Both the position numbers and the translations under genes were made by a program. The notes beneath the pieces were generated by a model. The model saw only the letters and a list, made by a program, of their open reading frames with translations, made no database searches and was not told where the DNA came from. From Dyadobacter psychrotolerans (GTDB lineage: Bacteria > Bacteroidota > Bacteroidia > Cytophagales > Spirosomataceae), in the NCBI RefSeq assembly GCF_004349265.1, contig NZ_SMFL01000022.1:19221-83220 (forward strand): DNA of 64,000 nucleotides. The letters are read 5' to 3'. Positions 18,460-28,163 of the stretch are shown piece after piece (positions within the stretch are counted from its first letter, which is position 1; every line of letters begins with the position of its first letter).

Positions 18460-20469
18460 ATGATTAAGCCCTTTTTAACGCTTAATGTCTGCGTGATATT
18501 TTTTTTCATCTGCTCAATGGCATATTCTGAAACTGATACACTCAGAATCACGGGATCTTCCTATTTTGATGAAAAAAGGACTCAGGTTCTAAGCAAATAC
18601 ATTTCCTATAAGTTAAAAATACCTGTCAGATATGAAAACATTGTGTCTACCAAAAAGATGCATGCGCTGCTCAGGCAAGGCAAAGTAGATCTGGCCATGA
18701 TGAACACCTTTCAATATGTGTTTGCCAAAAGCGACAGTATCAATAACATTGAACCTTTCATGATTTTGGGTGATAGCGCTGGTAAGGCAAAAACCTATCG
18801 CAGTTGTCTGATCGTGGCTCCATCGAGCAGTTACCGAAATATCCAGGACGTTATAAATGATGCTGCTCATATTAGCCTGGACTTTGCGTATGTCTCATCT
18901 ACATCTGGGCATATTGTGCCGAGAATGAAACTGGCTTCATTAAACGTTCCTTACCCGGAAGCACAGTTTGAGAGTATTCAATATTCCGGCGGACATTTGG
19001 ACGCTATAAACTCTGTTCTTACAAAACGAACGGATGCGGCCTTCGTCTCCTTTGATGACCTGACCAATTTCCAGCTGACGGGAAAAGTGGGCAAAGATGC
19101 TGTCAGGATTATATGGACCTCTGAGCCAATCGCACAAAGTCCCATCGTCATTCGCAGCAACCTACCCAAATCACTAAAAGCAGATCTCCGTAATCTTTTT
19201 CTGAACTTACATAAAGAAAATCCGGCTGTGTGGCATCACGTTCAGGAAAACTGGGGTGCTGTGGATCCTACCCGTTTTATGGACGCGACAGAGGCGGATT
19301 TTGTGTCGGTACAGCAGGCTGCGGACAAGGTTGGAAAGCTAGTTTACTTTTTGAACTACTATGAAGAACGGCTTGCTCAACAAGCGCAGGAGCTTAAAAA
19401 TGGGGACCAATTGATCGGCAGACAGCAAAGCGCGATCACCAAGCAAAAGACCATTCTCGATCAGCAGATCATTCAGATCAAGACGCAAACATTTTCCCTG
19501 TATTTATTGGGCCTGGTGGTTTTGGGAATTATTGCAATTATTGTGGTGATCACACAGGCCAGCCGGTCAAAGCAAAAGTTAAATGATGCGCTCACTACAA
19601 AAAATGAAGAACTCGAACATGCGGTATATGACCTGAATATTGCCCAGGACAAACTTGTACACTCCGAAAAAATGGCGTCCCTGGGTCTTCTGACCGCAGG
19701 CATTGCGCATGAGATTAATAATCCGGTTAACTTTATTTTTTCAGGAATAAATGGTCTTGAAAAGAACATGAAAGCGCTGATGAATGTGGTTGCAGAATAC
19801 GAAAAGGCTGAACAGTTACCTTCGGATCAGCTTGCAATTCAGCGGGAACAAATTGCGGAAATCAAGCGTAAGAATCGATATGAAGCTGTCAAGCAGAGTC
19901 TGGCAGAATTTATCGTTGGCATACGGATCGGGGCCAAACGCACCGCAGATATTGTGAGTGGACTTAGAAATTTTGCCCGGACAGATGAATCGGAACGTAC
20001 AAAGGCACACGTACACGATTGTCTTGATTCGACGCTAGTTCTGCTGCACTTCAAGTTTAAACAGGCGGGCATTGCGCTTGTTAAAAACTACGATGATCGC
20101 GTTCCGGAAATGTTCTGTTATCCGGGTCCACTCAACCAGGCTTTTATGAATTTGTTTACAAATGCTATCCAGGCGATCGAAGCCCAAAGTGATCAAATCA
20201 GTAGTCGCATTGAGTTAACAACCACGCATAAGAAAGAAATCGTTGAGATTGTCATCAGCGACAATGGTATAGGTATTCCTCAGAACATTATTGCGAAAAT
20301 CTTTGATCCCTTTTTCACTACAAAACAGGTTGGCGAAGGTACAGGTCTTGGTTTGTCGATCACTTACGGTATTATCCAAAAGCATCAGGGGACTCTTGAA
20401 GTTAAGACCCAAGTAGGGGTGGGAACCACCTTTTTTATCTGTTTGCCTACAAACTTAACACTGACTTAA
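18460..20469 (+). CDS. Sensor histidine kinase with PhnD-like periplasmic phosphonate-binding domain
   Basis: A 669-residue membrane kinase. The ATG at 18460 gives a clean signal peptide (MIKPFLTLNVCVIFFFICS); longer versions from upstream codons would spoil it. Residues about 25-290 form a PhnD-type periplasmic substrate-binding domain (LRITGSSYFDEKRTQVLSKY..., then VDLAMMNTFQYVFAKS). A coiled coil and a membrane helix at about 345-366 follow, then a second coiled coil, HisKA with His417 (TAGIAHEINNPVNFI) and HATPase_c (GEGTGLGLSI). PhnD-family proteins bind phosphonates such as 2-aminoethylphosphonate. Its partner regulator starts 44 nt downstream, and the phosphonate locus lies just beyond, so it is a good candidate sensor for that substrate. 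Confidence 0.88.
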   Translation: MIKPFLTLNVCVIFFFICSMAYSETDTLRITGSSYFDEKRTQVLSKYISYKLKIPVRYENIVSTKKMHALLRQGKVDLAMMNTFQYVFAKSDSINNIEPFMILGDSAGKAKTYRSCLIVAPSSSYRNIQDVINDAAHISLDFAYVSSTSGHIVPRMKLASLNVPYPEAQFESIQYSGGHLDAINSVLTKRTDAAFVSFDDLTNFQLTGKVGKDAVRIIWTSEPIAQSPIVIRSNLPKSLKADLRNLFLNLHKENPAVWHHVQENWGAVDPTRFMDATEADFVSVQQAADKVGKLVYFLNYYEERLAQQAQELKNGDQLIGRQQSAITKQKTILDQQIIQIKTQTFSLYLLGLVVLGIIAIIVVITQASRSKQKLNDALTTKNEELEHAVYDLNIAQDKLVHSEKMASLGLLTAGIAHEINNPVNFIFSGINGLEKNMKALMNVVAEYEKAEQLPSDQLAIQREQIAEIKRKNRYEAVKQSLAEFIVGIRIGAKRTADIVSGLRNFARTDESERTKAHVHDCLDSTLVLLHFKFKQAGIALVKNYDDRVPEMFCYPGPLNQAFMNLFTNAIQAIEAQSDQISSRIELTTTHKKEIVEIVISDNGIGIPQNIIAKIFDPFFTTKQVGEGTGLGLSITYGIIQKHQGTLEVKTQVGVGTTFFICLPTNLTLT

Positions 20470-20513
20470 TTTAAGAAAGCAGATCGATTCCTATGTTTAA
20501 TATTTATTAACTA

Positions 20514-21995
20514 ATGAGCATGGATCACAAGCCCTATACGATTTTGTACGTTGATGATGAAGAAATCAATCTGACTTTCTTTTCGGCCACTTTTTCCTGG
20601 GAATACAATGTCATTACTGCCTTATCCGCAGCAGATGCAATCAGACTTTTTCAGGAAAACGAAGTGGACCTGGTCGTGGCCGACCAGCGGATGCCGGGTA
20701 TGTCGGGTGTGGAATTTTTTGAGCACATATACGGCCTTAATCCGGAGCCGGCGCGCATTCTGCTTACGGGTTACGGAGACCTTGAGACAATTATTCAGGC
20801 AGTAAACCAAGGCAAGATTTTTCATTTTTTTCAAAAACCATGGGTTGAACAAGACCTGATAGCTGCTTTCGAAAGGGCTTTGAAAATCCGCACCTTACAG
20901 CGGGAAAACGAAGGCCTGATCGCACATTTAAAAAAATCAAACGATGAGCTCAGCCGCGCGCTGGGAGAAATCCAATCGCTTACCATGTTGCTTGAGGAAG
21001 AGAACCAGTTATTGCGCGAAGAAGTCAATGATAATTTTAATTTCGATGATATTGTTAGCAACAGCGTAAATTTTCAGGAAATCCTTCATCGGACAGCCCG
21101 GGTGGCTGCCACTGAGGCGACGGTACTGATTACCGGCGAGACCGGTACCGGAAAAGAGTTGTTGGCAAGGGCCGTTCACCGGCTGAGTAAGCGAAGGCAG
21201 AAGCCCTTTATTAAGATCAACTGCGCCGCTCTGCCAATACAGCTCATTGAAAGTGAATTGTTTGGCCATGAAAAGGGCGCTTTCACCGGCGCGGTATCCT
21301 CCCGCCCGGGCCGCTTTGAGCTGGCGCATCAAGGGACTATATTTCTTGATGAGATAGGTGATTTCCCGCTTGAGCTACAGGCCAAGCTGCTACGTGTTTT
21401 GCAGGAGGGTGAATTTGACCGTCTTGGTGCAACTAAAACGACCAAAGTGGACGTCCGCGTGATCGCTGCTACACATGTTGACCTGAATGCGGCAGTCAGA
21501 GATGGTAAGTTTCGTGCAGATTTGTTTTACAGACTTAACGTGTTTCCAATTCACACGCCGCCCCTGCGGGAAAGGCAGGAAGATATTCCCATGCTGGTAA
21601 GGCATTTTGTGCGCAAATACGCGCTTAAAAATGGAAAGGTGATTCGTCGTATCTCCAAAAAAACCTATCAGTTATTACAGGCACATCACTGGCCGGGTAA
21701 CATCCGCGAGCTTGAAAACGTCATAGAACGTGGTGTGATCATGAGTAAAACCGATAAGTTCAAGATGCAGCCCGGTGAGCTTGGGTCAACGACAGTAGTT
21801 GCCGGATCGCAAAACGGAGTATTAGAATCTTTGGATCAGAATGAGCGGCTGCACATCGTCCGCGCTTTACAGCAAACAAACTGGCGTGTAACAGGGGATC
21901 AGGGCGCCGCCCGGTTGCTTCAGATCAACGAGCGCACCCTGCAATCGCGCATCCGGAAATTACAGATCAGAAGGCCGAAAGAGCTTGATGATTAA
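20514..21995 (+). CDS. Sigma-54-dependent response regulator (NtrC family)
   Basis: A 493-residue activator: receiver with phospho-acceptor Asp57 (VVADQRMPG), AAA+ domain with Walker A GETGTGKE (about residue 208), the sigma-54 contact loop GAFTGA (about 255-260), a DEIGDF Walker B and an arginine-rich sensor region, then a C-terminal Fis-type helix-turn-helix (GAARLLQINERTLQSRIRKL). It forms a two-component system with the PhnD-like kinase upstream. No clear GG-N10-GC sigma-54 promoter was found before the SusC gene at 22312, so its targets are unknown. A partial TGTTTA-N7 palindrome (20494-20512) lies right before its start codon. Confidence 0.93.
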   Translation: MSMDHKPYTILYVDDEEINLTFFSATFSWEYNVITALSAADAIRLFQENEVDLVVADQRMPGMSGVEFFEHIYGLNPEPARILLTGYGDLETIIQAVNQGKIFHFFQKPWVEQDLIAAFERALKIRTLQRENEGLIAHLKKSNDELSRALGEIQSLTMLLEEENQLLREEVNDNFNFDDIVSNSVNFQEILHRTARVAATEATVLITGETGTGKELLARAVHRLSKRRQKPFIKINCAALPIQLIESELFGHEKGAFTGAVSSRPGRFELAHQGTIFLDEIGDFPLELQAKLLRVLQEGEFDRLGATKTTKVDVRVIAATHVDLNAAVRDGKFRADLFYRLNVFPIHTPPLRERQEDIPMLVRHFVRKYALKNGKVIRRISKKTYQLLQAHHWPGNIRELENVIERGVIMSKTDKFKMQPGELGSTTVVAGSQNGVLESLDQNERLHIVRALQQTNWRVTGDQGAARLLQINERTLQSRIRKLQIRRPKELDD

Positions 21996-22311
21996 TCATC
22001 AGCATTTTCGTATTTAAAATGATCGCTTTGTCTTGAGATTCCGGCTGGAAATTCGGAAAATCGGGCTGCGGGAAAAATAATATTGCACTTTAGCTGTAAT
22101 TACCTGAATCGTTTCAACTATTTGAGATTCTGTTTATTATCTAAATGTTAGCTGGGATATGGCAAAGTGCAGTTTTTGACTAAATATCATCAAATACGGC
22201 CTGTTTAATCAAAATAACCTACTTTATTTTAGGTAAACTATTGATTATAAGCAATCTATTATTTGGTTTGTTTTTTGAATAAAGAATAGAAGTCTTTAAT
22301 CACTCTATTCT
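21996..22311 (+). promoter_or_regulatory. Upstream region of the first SusC operon
   Basis: A 316-nt AT-rich region without a gene. It contains TGTTTA-ATCAAAA-TAACCT at 22202-22220, a weak match (4 of 6 in the second half) to the operator-like palindromes found later in the locus, 91 nt before the SusC start. No sigma-54-type GG-N10-GC pair was seen by eye on the plus strand. Confidence 0.35.
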
Positions 22312-25300
22312 ATGAAAAACAAGTTGTACTTCTTTAAAAGCCAGCAACTGAATCAAGGGCTTTTGCAAGCTTTTTTTATGCTGATCGTGACATTTTGCAT
22401 TCCTGCGGGTGCAATGCCAGCTAAAAGGTCCCTGACGCGTGCTAGCAGCCCGGTGGCTGAAACGATCAAAGGAAAGGTAGTCGATGCCTCCAACAGTGAG
22501 CCGCTGCCGGGTGTGAATGTGTTGATCAAAGGAACATCGAAAGGTGCGATCACCGACGCATTTGGAAATTATGTTCTTGAATTGCAAGGCGCCAGCGATG
22601 TGTTAATCTTTTCATTTCTGGGTTTTACAAGTCAGCAAATCCAGACGGGAAACCGAACTGTGGTCGATGTCGCATTGGTTGCCGACCCAAGACAGCTCAA
22701 TGAAGTAGTTGTGACGGCCCTAGGTATCAAAAAGGAGAAAAAAGCGGTCGGATATGCCGTACAGGAAGTAAAGGGTGAGACCATGGTGAAAGCCCGTGAG
22801 CCCAACGCAATTGCTTCGCTCACCGGCAAAGTGGCGGGTCTTACCATTGCGCAAAGCCCAGACCTATTTTCGAATCCTTCGGTTACTCTCAGGGGGCGCA
22901 GCGGTGTATTGTATGTGGTCGATGGGGTACCCGTTAGCACAGATTCCTGGAATTTAAGCCCTGACGATATAGAAACTTACTCCGTTTTGAAAGGAGCAGG
23001 TGCGGCAGCACTATATGGTAACCGCGGACAAAACGGGGCGATCATTATAACCACCAAAAAAGGCTCAGGTAACAAAAAAGGCTTTCAGGTGGACTTCAAT
23101 TCCAGTACCCAGCTTCAGGCCGGTTTTAATGCAATCCCAAAATATCAGACAGAGTACGGCCCAGGCAGTAACTTCCGGTATTCCTTTGTGGATGGACGCG
23201 GCGGTGGGATCAACGACAACGACTACAATATCTGGGGTCCTCGATTCGAAGGTCAGCCGATTACACAGTACAATAGTCCCAAAGATCCTGCGACGGGCAA
23301 ACTTCTGGCACTTCCCTGGATTGCAAGGGGGAAGGATAACTTCACAAATTTCTTGCGTAATGGTCTTTTAAGTACCAATAACATTGCCATTTCTAATAAA
23401 AGTGACTTCGGAGATTTTCGCTTGTCGGTTTCACAACTCTTTCAGCGCGGTCAGGTTCCCAATACCAAGTTGGGTGGTACGACCGTCAATATTGCTGGTG
23501 GGATCAACGCCGGAAGCAAACTTCGTTTTGACGCAAGTATTAACTACAACCGTCAGTATTCCCCTAATTATCCAACGCTCGACTACGGCCCGGCAAGTCC
23601 TATTTATATATTCACCGTTTGGGGTGGTGTAGATTATGACGTAATGGACATGCGCAACTATTGGCAGCCAGGTAAGGAAAATGCCCAGCAGTTTAACCGT
23701 GAATACACCATTTATGACAATCCATGGATGACGGCCTATGAAGCTTTGAAAACCTACTACAAAAATGACACATACGGGTTTTTGCAAATGAATTACAAGC
23801 TTACAGACAAGCTGACTTTCAACCTGCGTACCAATGTAAGTACCTGGAACAGAAACCGCAGCACACGTGCTCCGATCTCTTCGAATCTGTATAATTTCGG
23901 TTTCCCAAATCAGGCTGGGGGCTATTCTGAAACCTATGATACTTTCTTTGAAAACAACACTGAGGCTTCTTTGAAATATGACCGCAGACTCTCGCCAGAT
24001 CTTGGCATGAGCGCATCACTTTACGGGAACCTGCGTTCTGTAAAAGTAACTTCACTGAATGGCACCACCACAAAAGGATTGATCGTGCCGGGCGTGTATG
24101 CATTGTCCAACTCGGTGCAGCCTGCTACTTCGAGCAATGACTATGCAAAGCGCCAGGTAGGCAGTGTGTATGGTTTTGTGGATATGGATTACAAAAATTT
24201 CTTATACCTGAACCTGACTGGGCGGGTAGATAAATCCAGCACAATGCCTGTTAAAAACAACACCTACTTCTATCCGTCGGCTTCATTGAGCACTGTTTTG
24301 TCGGAAGTAATATCATTTCCTGAAAAAATTTCATTCGTGAAACTAAGAGGCTCCTATGCAAACGTGGCAAGTGATTTTGTAAACGAAAGTGACCAGTACG
24401 GTATTTACAGCCTGATTCCTACCTATTCAAATTCGGGCCGTTGGAATAACTCTTACACTGGCGTGAGCTACACAGGAACACTCTACAATGATAACCTGGA
24501 AGCGGCCCGCGTAAAGACGCTCGAAGTTGGTTTGGAAATGCGATTTTTCCAGAACCGCCTTGCTTTTGACGGAACCATATTTCGTAATGTAGAGGGGCCC
24601 GGCATTGTCAATGTTGCGACTTCTGTCACTTCGGGCGTCTCAGGAATTCAGCAAAATGCATATACGTATATTAGGAAGGGTGCCGAGCTGACACTGGAAG
24701 GAACGGCTATTAAAACTGAAGATTTTTCCTGGAATGTAGCTGCTAACTGGTCGACAAACCACCGCTGGCTGGATAAAATCAATGGAACACAAATGCGTGA
24801 TGGGAACATCAAGGTAGGTGACCGAGCAGATGCCTATTACATCAAGGATTTTCAACGCGACGAGCTTGGCAATATGATTGTCGGATCCAATGGAATGCCT
24901 GCCTACAATCCATACAATACGAAAATAGGCTATTACGATAACAAATTCACAGCCGGAATCAATAACACCTTCAAATACAAGTCGTTGCTTGTCAGCTTCC
25001 AGGTGGATGGACGTTTTGGTGGGAAGGTGAACAACTATATGTACACCAAACAGTTTGGTAGCGGAACTGCACCGGAATCAGCCAACGAATTTCGTCTGAA
25101 AGACTGGCAGAACAGAGATTTAGCAGGCTACAAGGGAAGTGTGATGACAGATGGCAAGCGCATTGTAAAAGGCCAGCTGAATACCGATCAGGATGGTGTT
25201 GTCATCTCAGATACACGTGAATTTGCCACAAACGATGTGCCCGTACTTTGGCAGGCCTGGGCTACCAATTACTATCAGTCGGCGTATGTAGCAGCAAAAA

Positions 25301-25536
25301 ACCGGACTTACCTGAAACTTCGGGAAGTGGTGATCAGCTATAACCTTCCTGCAAAATTATTAGCGAAAACTCGGTTCGCGTCAGCTGCCAGTATTTCACT
25401 TGTAGGCCGCAACCTGCTTTACATCACCGGCAAGTACACGAAAAATATCGATCTGGACCAGTTTACCGGAACGATCACAAGCTTTCAGACTCCTTCTGTG
25501 AAAAGCTTCGGCGCTAACCTTAATCTTACATTCTAA
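22312..25536 (+). CDS. SusC/RagA-family TonB-linked outer-membrane transporter (first copy)
   Basis: A 1074-residue outer-membrane importer. A long signal region (to about residue 40) precedes a CarboxypepD_reg-like domain (GKVVDASNSEPLPGVNVLIK). A TonB/plug region follows with NEVVVTALGIKKEKK and the SusC plug signature (VTLRGRSG... GAAALYGNRGQNGAIIITTK), then a large barrel. With the SusD protein 8 nt downstream it forms a 'pedal-bin' uptake complex for a large oligomer or conjugate. It is the first gene of a seven-gene run ending at 32363. The neighbouring phosphonate enzymes suggest that the cargo carries a phosphonate group. Confidence 0.93.
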   Translation: MKNKLYFFKSQQLNQGLLQAFFMLIVTFCIPAGAMPAKRSLTRASSPVAETIKGKVVDASNSEPLPGVNVLIKGTSKGAITDAFGNYVLELQGASDVLIFSFLGFTSQQIQTGNRTVVDVALVADPRQLNEVVVTALGIKKEKKAVGYAVQEVKGETMVKAREPNAIASLTGKVAGLTIAQSPDLFSNPSVTLRGRSGVLYVVDGVPVSTDSWNLSPDDIETYSVLKGAGAAALYGNRGQNGAIIITTKKGSGNKKGFQVDFNSSTQLQAGFNAIPKYQTEYGPGSNFRYSFVDGRGGGINDNDYNIWGPRFEGQPITQYNSPKDPATGKLLALPWIARGKDNFTNFLRNGLLSTNNIAISNKSDFGDFRLSVSQLFQRGQVPNTKLGGTTVNIAGGINAGSKLRFDASINYNRQYSPNYPTLDYGPASPIYIFTVWGGVDYDVMDMRNYWQPGKENAQQFNREYTIYDNPWMTAYEALKTYYKNDTYGFLQMNYKLTDKLTFNLRTNVSTWNRNRSTRAPISSNLYNFGFPNQAGGYSETYDTFFENNTEASLKYDRRLSPDLGMSASLYGNLRSVKVTSLNGTTTKGLIVPGVYALSNSVQPATSSNDYAKRQVGSVYGFVDMDYKNFLYLNLTGRVDKSSTMPVKNNTYFYPSASLSTVLSEVISFPEKISFVKLRGSYANVASDFVNESDQYGIYSLIPTYSNSGRWNNSYTGVSYTGTLYNDNLEAARVKTLEVGLEMRFFQNRLAFDGTIFRNVEGPGIVNVATSVTSGVSGIQQNAYTYIRKGAELTLEGTAIKTEDFSWNVAANWSTNHRWLDKINGTQMRDGNIKVGDRADAYYIKDFQRDELGNMIVGSNGMPAYNPYNTKIGYYDNKFTAGINNTFKYKSLLVSFQVDGRFGGKVNNYMYTKQFGSGTAPESANEFRLKDWQNRDLAGYKGSVMTDGKRIVKGQLNTDQDGVVISDTREFATNDVPVLWQAWATNYYQSAYVAAKNRTYLKLREVVISYNLPAKLLAKTRFASAASISLVGRNLLYITGKYTKNIDLDQFTGTITSFQTPSVKSFGANLNLTF

Positions 25537-25544
25537 GCATTACA

Positions 25545-27026
25545 ATGATGAAAAAGCTAAAATACTTAATCATTTGCCTTGCGGTTTGCCTTGCATCCTG
25601 CGAAGACATCGCTGATTTGCAAAAAGACCCGGGAGCGATTACAAACCCGTCTGCGGACCTGATTTTTACCGGAATCCTGCTGAACGCTTACGATTCACCG
25701 TGGAGTTTGGACCAGCGGCATAATCAGTACATGACCCAGAACGAGGCCTATTACGAAGGCCAGCCTTACAGCTGGACGACCGGTTCTTACGATGTGTTTT
25801 ACACCAGTTTGAGAAATGTAAACCAAATGGAGCAGGTCGCCGATCAGGCAGGGGCCGTAGCAACGCAGTACAAAACGATGGCCAAATTTTTCAAAGCCTA
25901 CTTTTACGCCCGTGCTACCGAAATGTTTGGTGATGTGCCGATGACTGAGGCGATCCAGGGTGTAAGCAGCCAGAATTTCAAACCTAAATATGACAGCCAA
26001 AAAGATATCTATGTGCAGGTTTTGAAATGGCTGGAGCAGGCCAATGCGGAGATGCCCGCTTTAATTGCAAGCCGGGCTACGTTGCCGGGTGATTTTATTT
26101 ACAACGGTGATCTGTCCAAATGGCAGAAACTGATCAATTCATTCCGGTTAAGAACCCTGATCAGTCTGAGCAAAAGGGCTGACGACACTCCCGAACTGAA
26201 CGTTAAGCAACAATTTGCGACTATTTTGTCTAGTCCGGCGAAGTACCCGCTGATTTTGACCAATGCGGATAATTTTCAGATTGTCTACAACACATTCAAC
26301 ACCTATCCGCTTTGGCCGAGTAATGGTGTGGTAGTTAAAAATGACAAAAGAAACACGTTGGCAGCCACCTATGCCAACATCGCAAAGACAACCAGAGATC
26401 CGCGCCTTATGGTCGTAGCACTTCCGGCTGAGGCTCTGGCGGGTAATCAGGATGCATTTGCAAAATACGCAGGCGGTAAAACCGGTGATTTGCAGTCGAC
26501 GCTGCTGGACCAGGCCGGAAAAGGGCTTTTGTCTATGATCAACTTCGACTTCTGGGAGGCCTCGGCGGCGGGTGTGCCCGCAATTCAGCTTGGTGCTTCG
26601 GAGGTGAATTTTATCATTGCGGAAGGTATAAATCGTGGCTGGGCAACCGGTAATGCTGCCAACTATTACAAATCCGGAATAGAGGAATCTATGAAGTTTT
26701 ATAACATCGGAACAGCAGACATAGCCAGCTTTATTGCGGGCAATCCTTACCCTGAGGTTCAGACCGCTGCGCTCAATAAAATACTGGAACAGAAGTATGT
26801 GTCCTTCTTTGAGAATTCTGGTAAGCAGGCCTATTATCAATTTCGCCGTACGGGTGTACCGACCTTCGAAGTTGGACAAGCCAACAGTAATAACAATCAG
26901 ATTCCAACGCGCTGGGCTTATCCAACCTCAGAGTACACCAACAATGAATCCAATGTAAAAGCATCCATTCAGACGCAGTATAGCGGAGCAGATACTCAGA
27001 ACGGCACAATGTGGCTGACCAAATAG
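25545..27026 (+). CDS. SusD/RagB-family substrate-binding lipoprotein (first copy)
   Basis: A 493-residue surface lipoprotein with a lipobox (CLASC, Cys at about residue 19). The body shows the SusD helical pattern, with NQYMTQNEAYYEGQPYSW near the N-terminus and the C-terminal ILEQKYVSFFENSGKQAYYQFRRTG and RWAYPTSEYTNNESNV blocks typical of the SusD-like/RagB family. It closes over the SusC barrel and supplies ligand specificity. It starts 8 nt after the SusC stop. Confidence 0.92.
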   Translation: MMKKLKYLIICLAVCLASCEDIADLQKDPGAITNPSADLIFTGILLNAYDSPWSLDQRHNQYMTQNEAYYEGQPYSWTTGSYDVFYTSLRNVNQMEQVADQAGAVATQYKTMAKFFKAYFYARATEMFGDVPMTEAIQGVSSQNFKPKYDSQKDIYVQVLKWLEQANAEMPALIASRATLPGDFIYNGDLSKWQKLINSFRLRTLISLSKRADDTPELNVKQQFATILSSPAKYPLILTNADNFQIVYNTFNTYPLWPSNGVVVKNDKRNTLAATYANIAKTTRDPRLMVVALPAEALAGNQDAFAKYAGGKTGDLQSTLLDQAGKGLLSMINFDFWEASAAGVPAIQLGASEVNFIIAEGINRGWATGNAANYYKSGIEESMKFYNIGTADIASFIAGNPYPEVQTAALNKILEQKYVSFFENSGKQAYYQFRRTGVPTFEVGQANSNNNQIPTRWAYPTSEYTNNESNVKASIQTQYSGADTQNGTMWLTK

Positions 27027-27056
27027 AGTCCTTAACGAAGCATAACATTCAATAAT

Positions 27057-28136
27057 ATGAAAACAAAAATCATATTTCTTTGTTTGCTGGCCTTCGCCCT
27101 TACCGGCAAGGCTCAGCAAACGCAGAACATCGTCCTGATATCAATTGACGGTTACCGTTGGCAGGAGATCTTTCAGGGAGCAGATTCGACGCTGATCTTC
27201 AACAAAAAGTATCGCAAGCAGGACTCAACTTTCCTATTCAAAAAGTATTGGGCTGAATCGGCAAAGCAGCGAAGAGAAAAGCTTATGCCCTTTCTATGGA
27301 AAACCATCGCCAGCCAGGGCCAGCTTTATGGTAACAGGGAGCTAGGCAATGAGGTGAATCTGCGAAACAAATACTGGTTTTCTTACCCTGGTCGCAGTGA
27401 AACGCTTTGTGGTTTTTACGACGAAAAGATCAACAGCAACAGCTACCCAAACAACCCCAATGAGAATGTGCTCGAATTCTTCGACAAGCAAAAAGGCTTC
27501 AAAGGCAAGGTCGTTACATTCGCCTCCTGGGATGTGGTTAAGAACATTGTTAACCGCGATAGAAACGGCATGCTTGTAAACATTGCCGGCGAAATGGTAG
27601 AAGGCAAGCTGACCGAAGCACAGCAACTGGCCAACGAAATCCAGGACAATTTCCCCCACTATTTCGGAAAAGGTATCCGCTTTGATGTGAACACCTATGC
27701 GATGGCAAAATCTTACGTGAATGCCAATCACCCGCGCGTTTTGCATATTGATTTCGCAGATCCGGACGATTTCGGCCACGCAGGCGAATACGATTCGTAT
27801 CTGGATTCAGGACGCTATATCGACGCGATGATAGGCGGACTTTGGGAAACAATGCAAAAGGATCCTTTCTACAAAGGCAAAACCACTTTTTTGATTTATC
27901 CTGACCATGGAAGAGGCATTGATAAACGCTGGACTGGTCATGGCACTTCGGCGCCGGGATCAAATCAGACATGGCTGGCAGCGATCGGTCCGAATACACC
28001 AGCTCTTGGTGAGATGAAAGACAAAACCCGCATTTATCAGGACCAGATCGCGCAGACTGCGGCGCAAATCATGGGCTTCAAGTTTACAGCAAACCATCCG
28101 GTAGGAGAGCCTGTACAAAGTGCAATCAAGAAATAA
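27057..28136 (+). CDS. Secreted alkaline-phosphatase-superfamily phosphohydrolase
   Basis: A 359-residue exported hydrolase; the signal peptide ends near GKAQ (residue 20). It has the superfamily metal sites: ISIDGYRW (Asp31), ADPDDFGHAGEYDSY, YPDHGRGID and GHGTSAPG. The likely nucleophile is Ser or Thr in PGRSETLCGF. The fold covers phosphodiesterases, phosphomonoesterases and phosphonate-ester hydrolases, and the substrate cannot be read from sequence. Its place between SusD and the phosphonate oxidoreductase suggests that it frees a phosphate- or phosphonate-linked group in the periplasm. Confidence 0.8.
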   Translation: MKTKIIFLCLLAFALTGKAQQTQNIVLISIDGYRWQEIFQGADSTLIFNKKYRKQDSTFLFKKYWAESAKQRREKLMPFLWKTIASQGQLYGNRELGNEVNLRNKYWFSYPGRSETLCGFYDEKINSNSYPNNPNENVLEFFDKQKGFKGKVVTFASWDVVKNIVNRDRNGMLVNIAGEMVEGKLTEAQQLANEIQDNFPHYFGKGIRFDVNTYAMAKSYVNANHPRVLHIDFADPDDFGHAGEYDSYLDSGRYIDAMIGGLWETMQKDPFYKGKTTFLIYPDHGRGIDKRWTGHGTSAPGSNQTWLAAIGPNTPALGEMKDKTRIYQDQIAQTAAQIMGFKFTANHPVGEPVQSAIKK

Positions 28137-28163
28137 ATCTGTTTACCAATTATAAAAAACAAC

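Noticed and set aside
21996..22311. Sigma-54 promoter before the first SusC gene
   Set aside because: Every GG in this interval was checked for GC ten bases later and none fitted.
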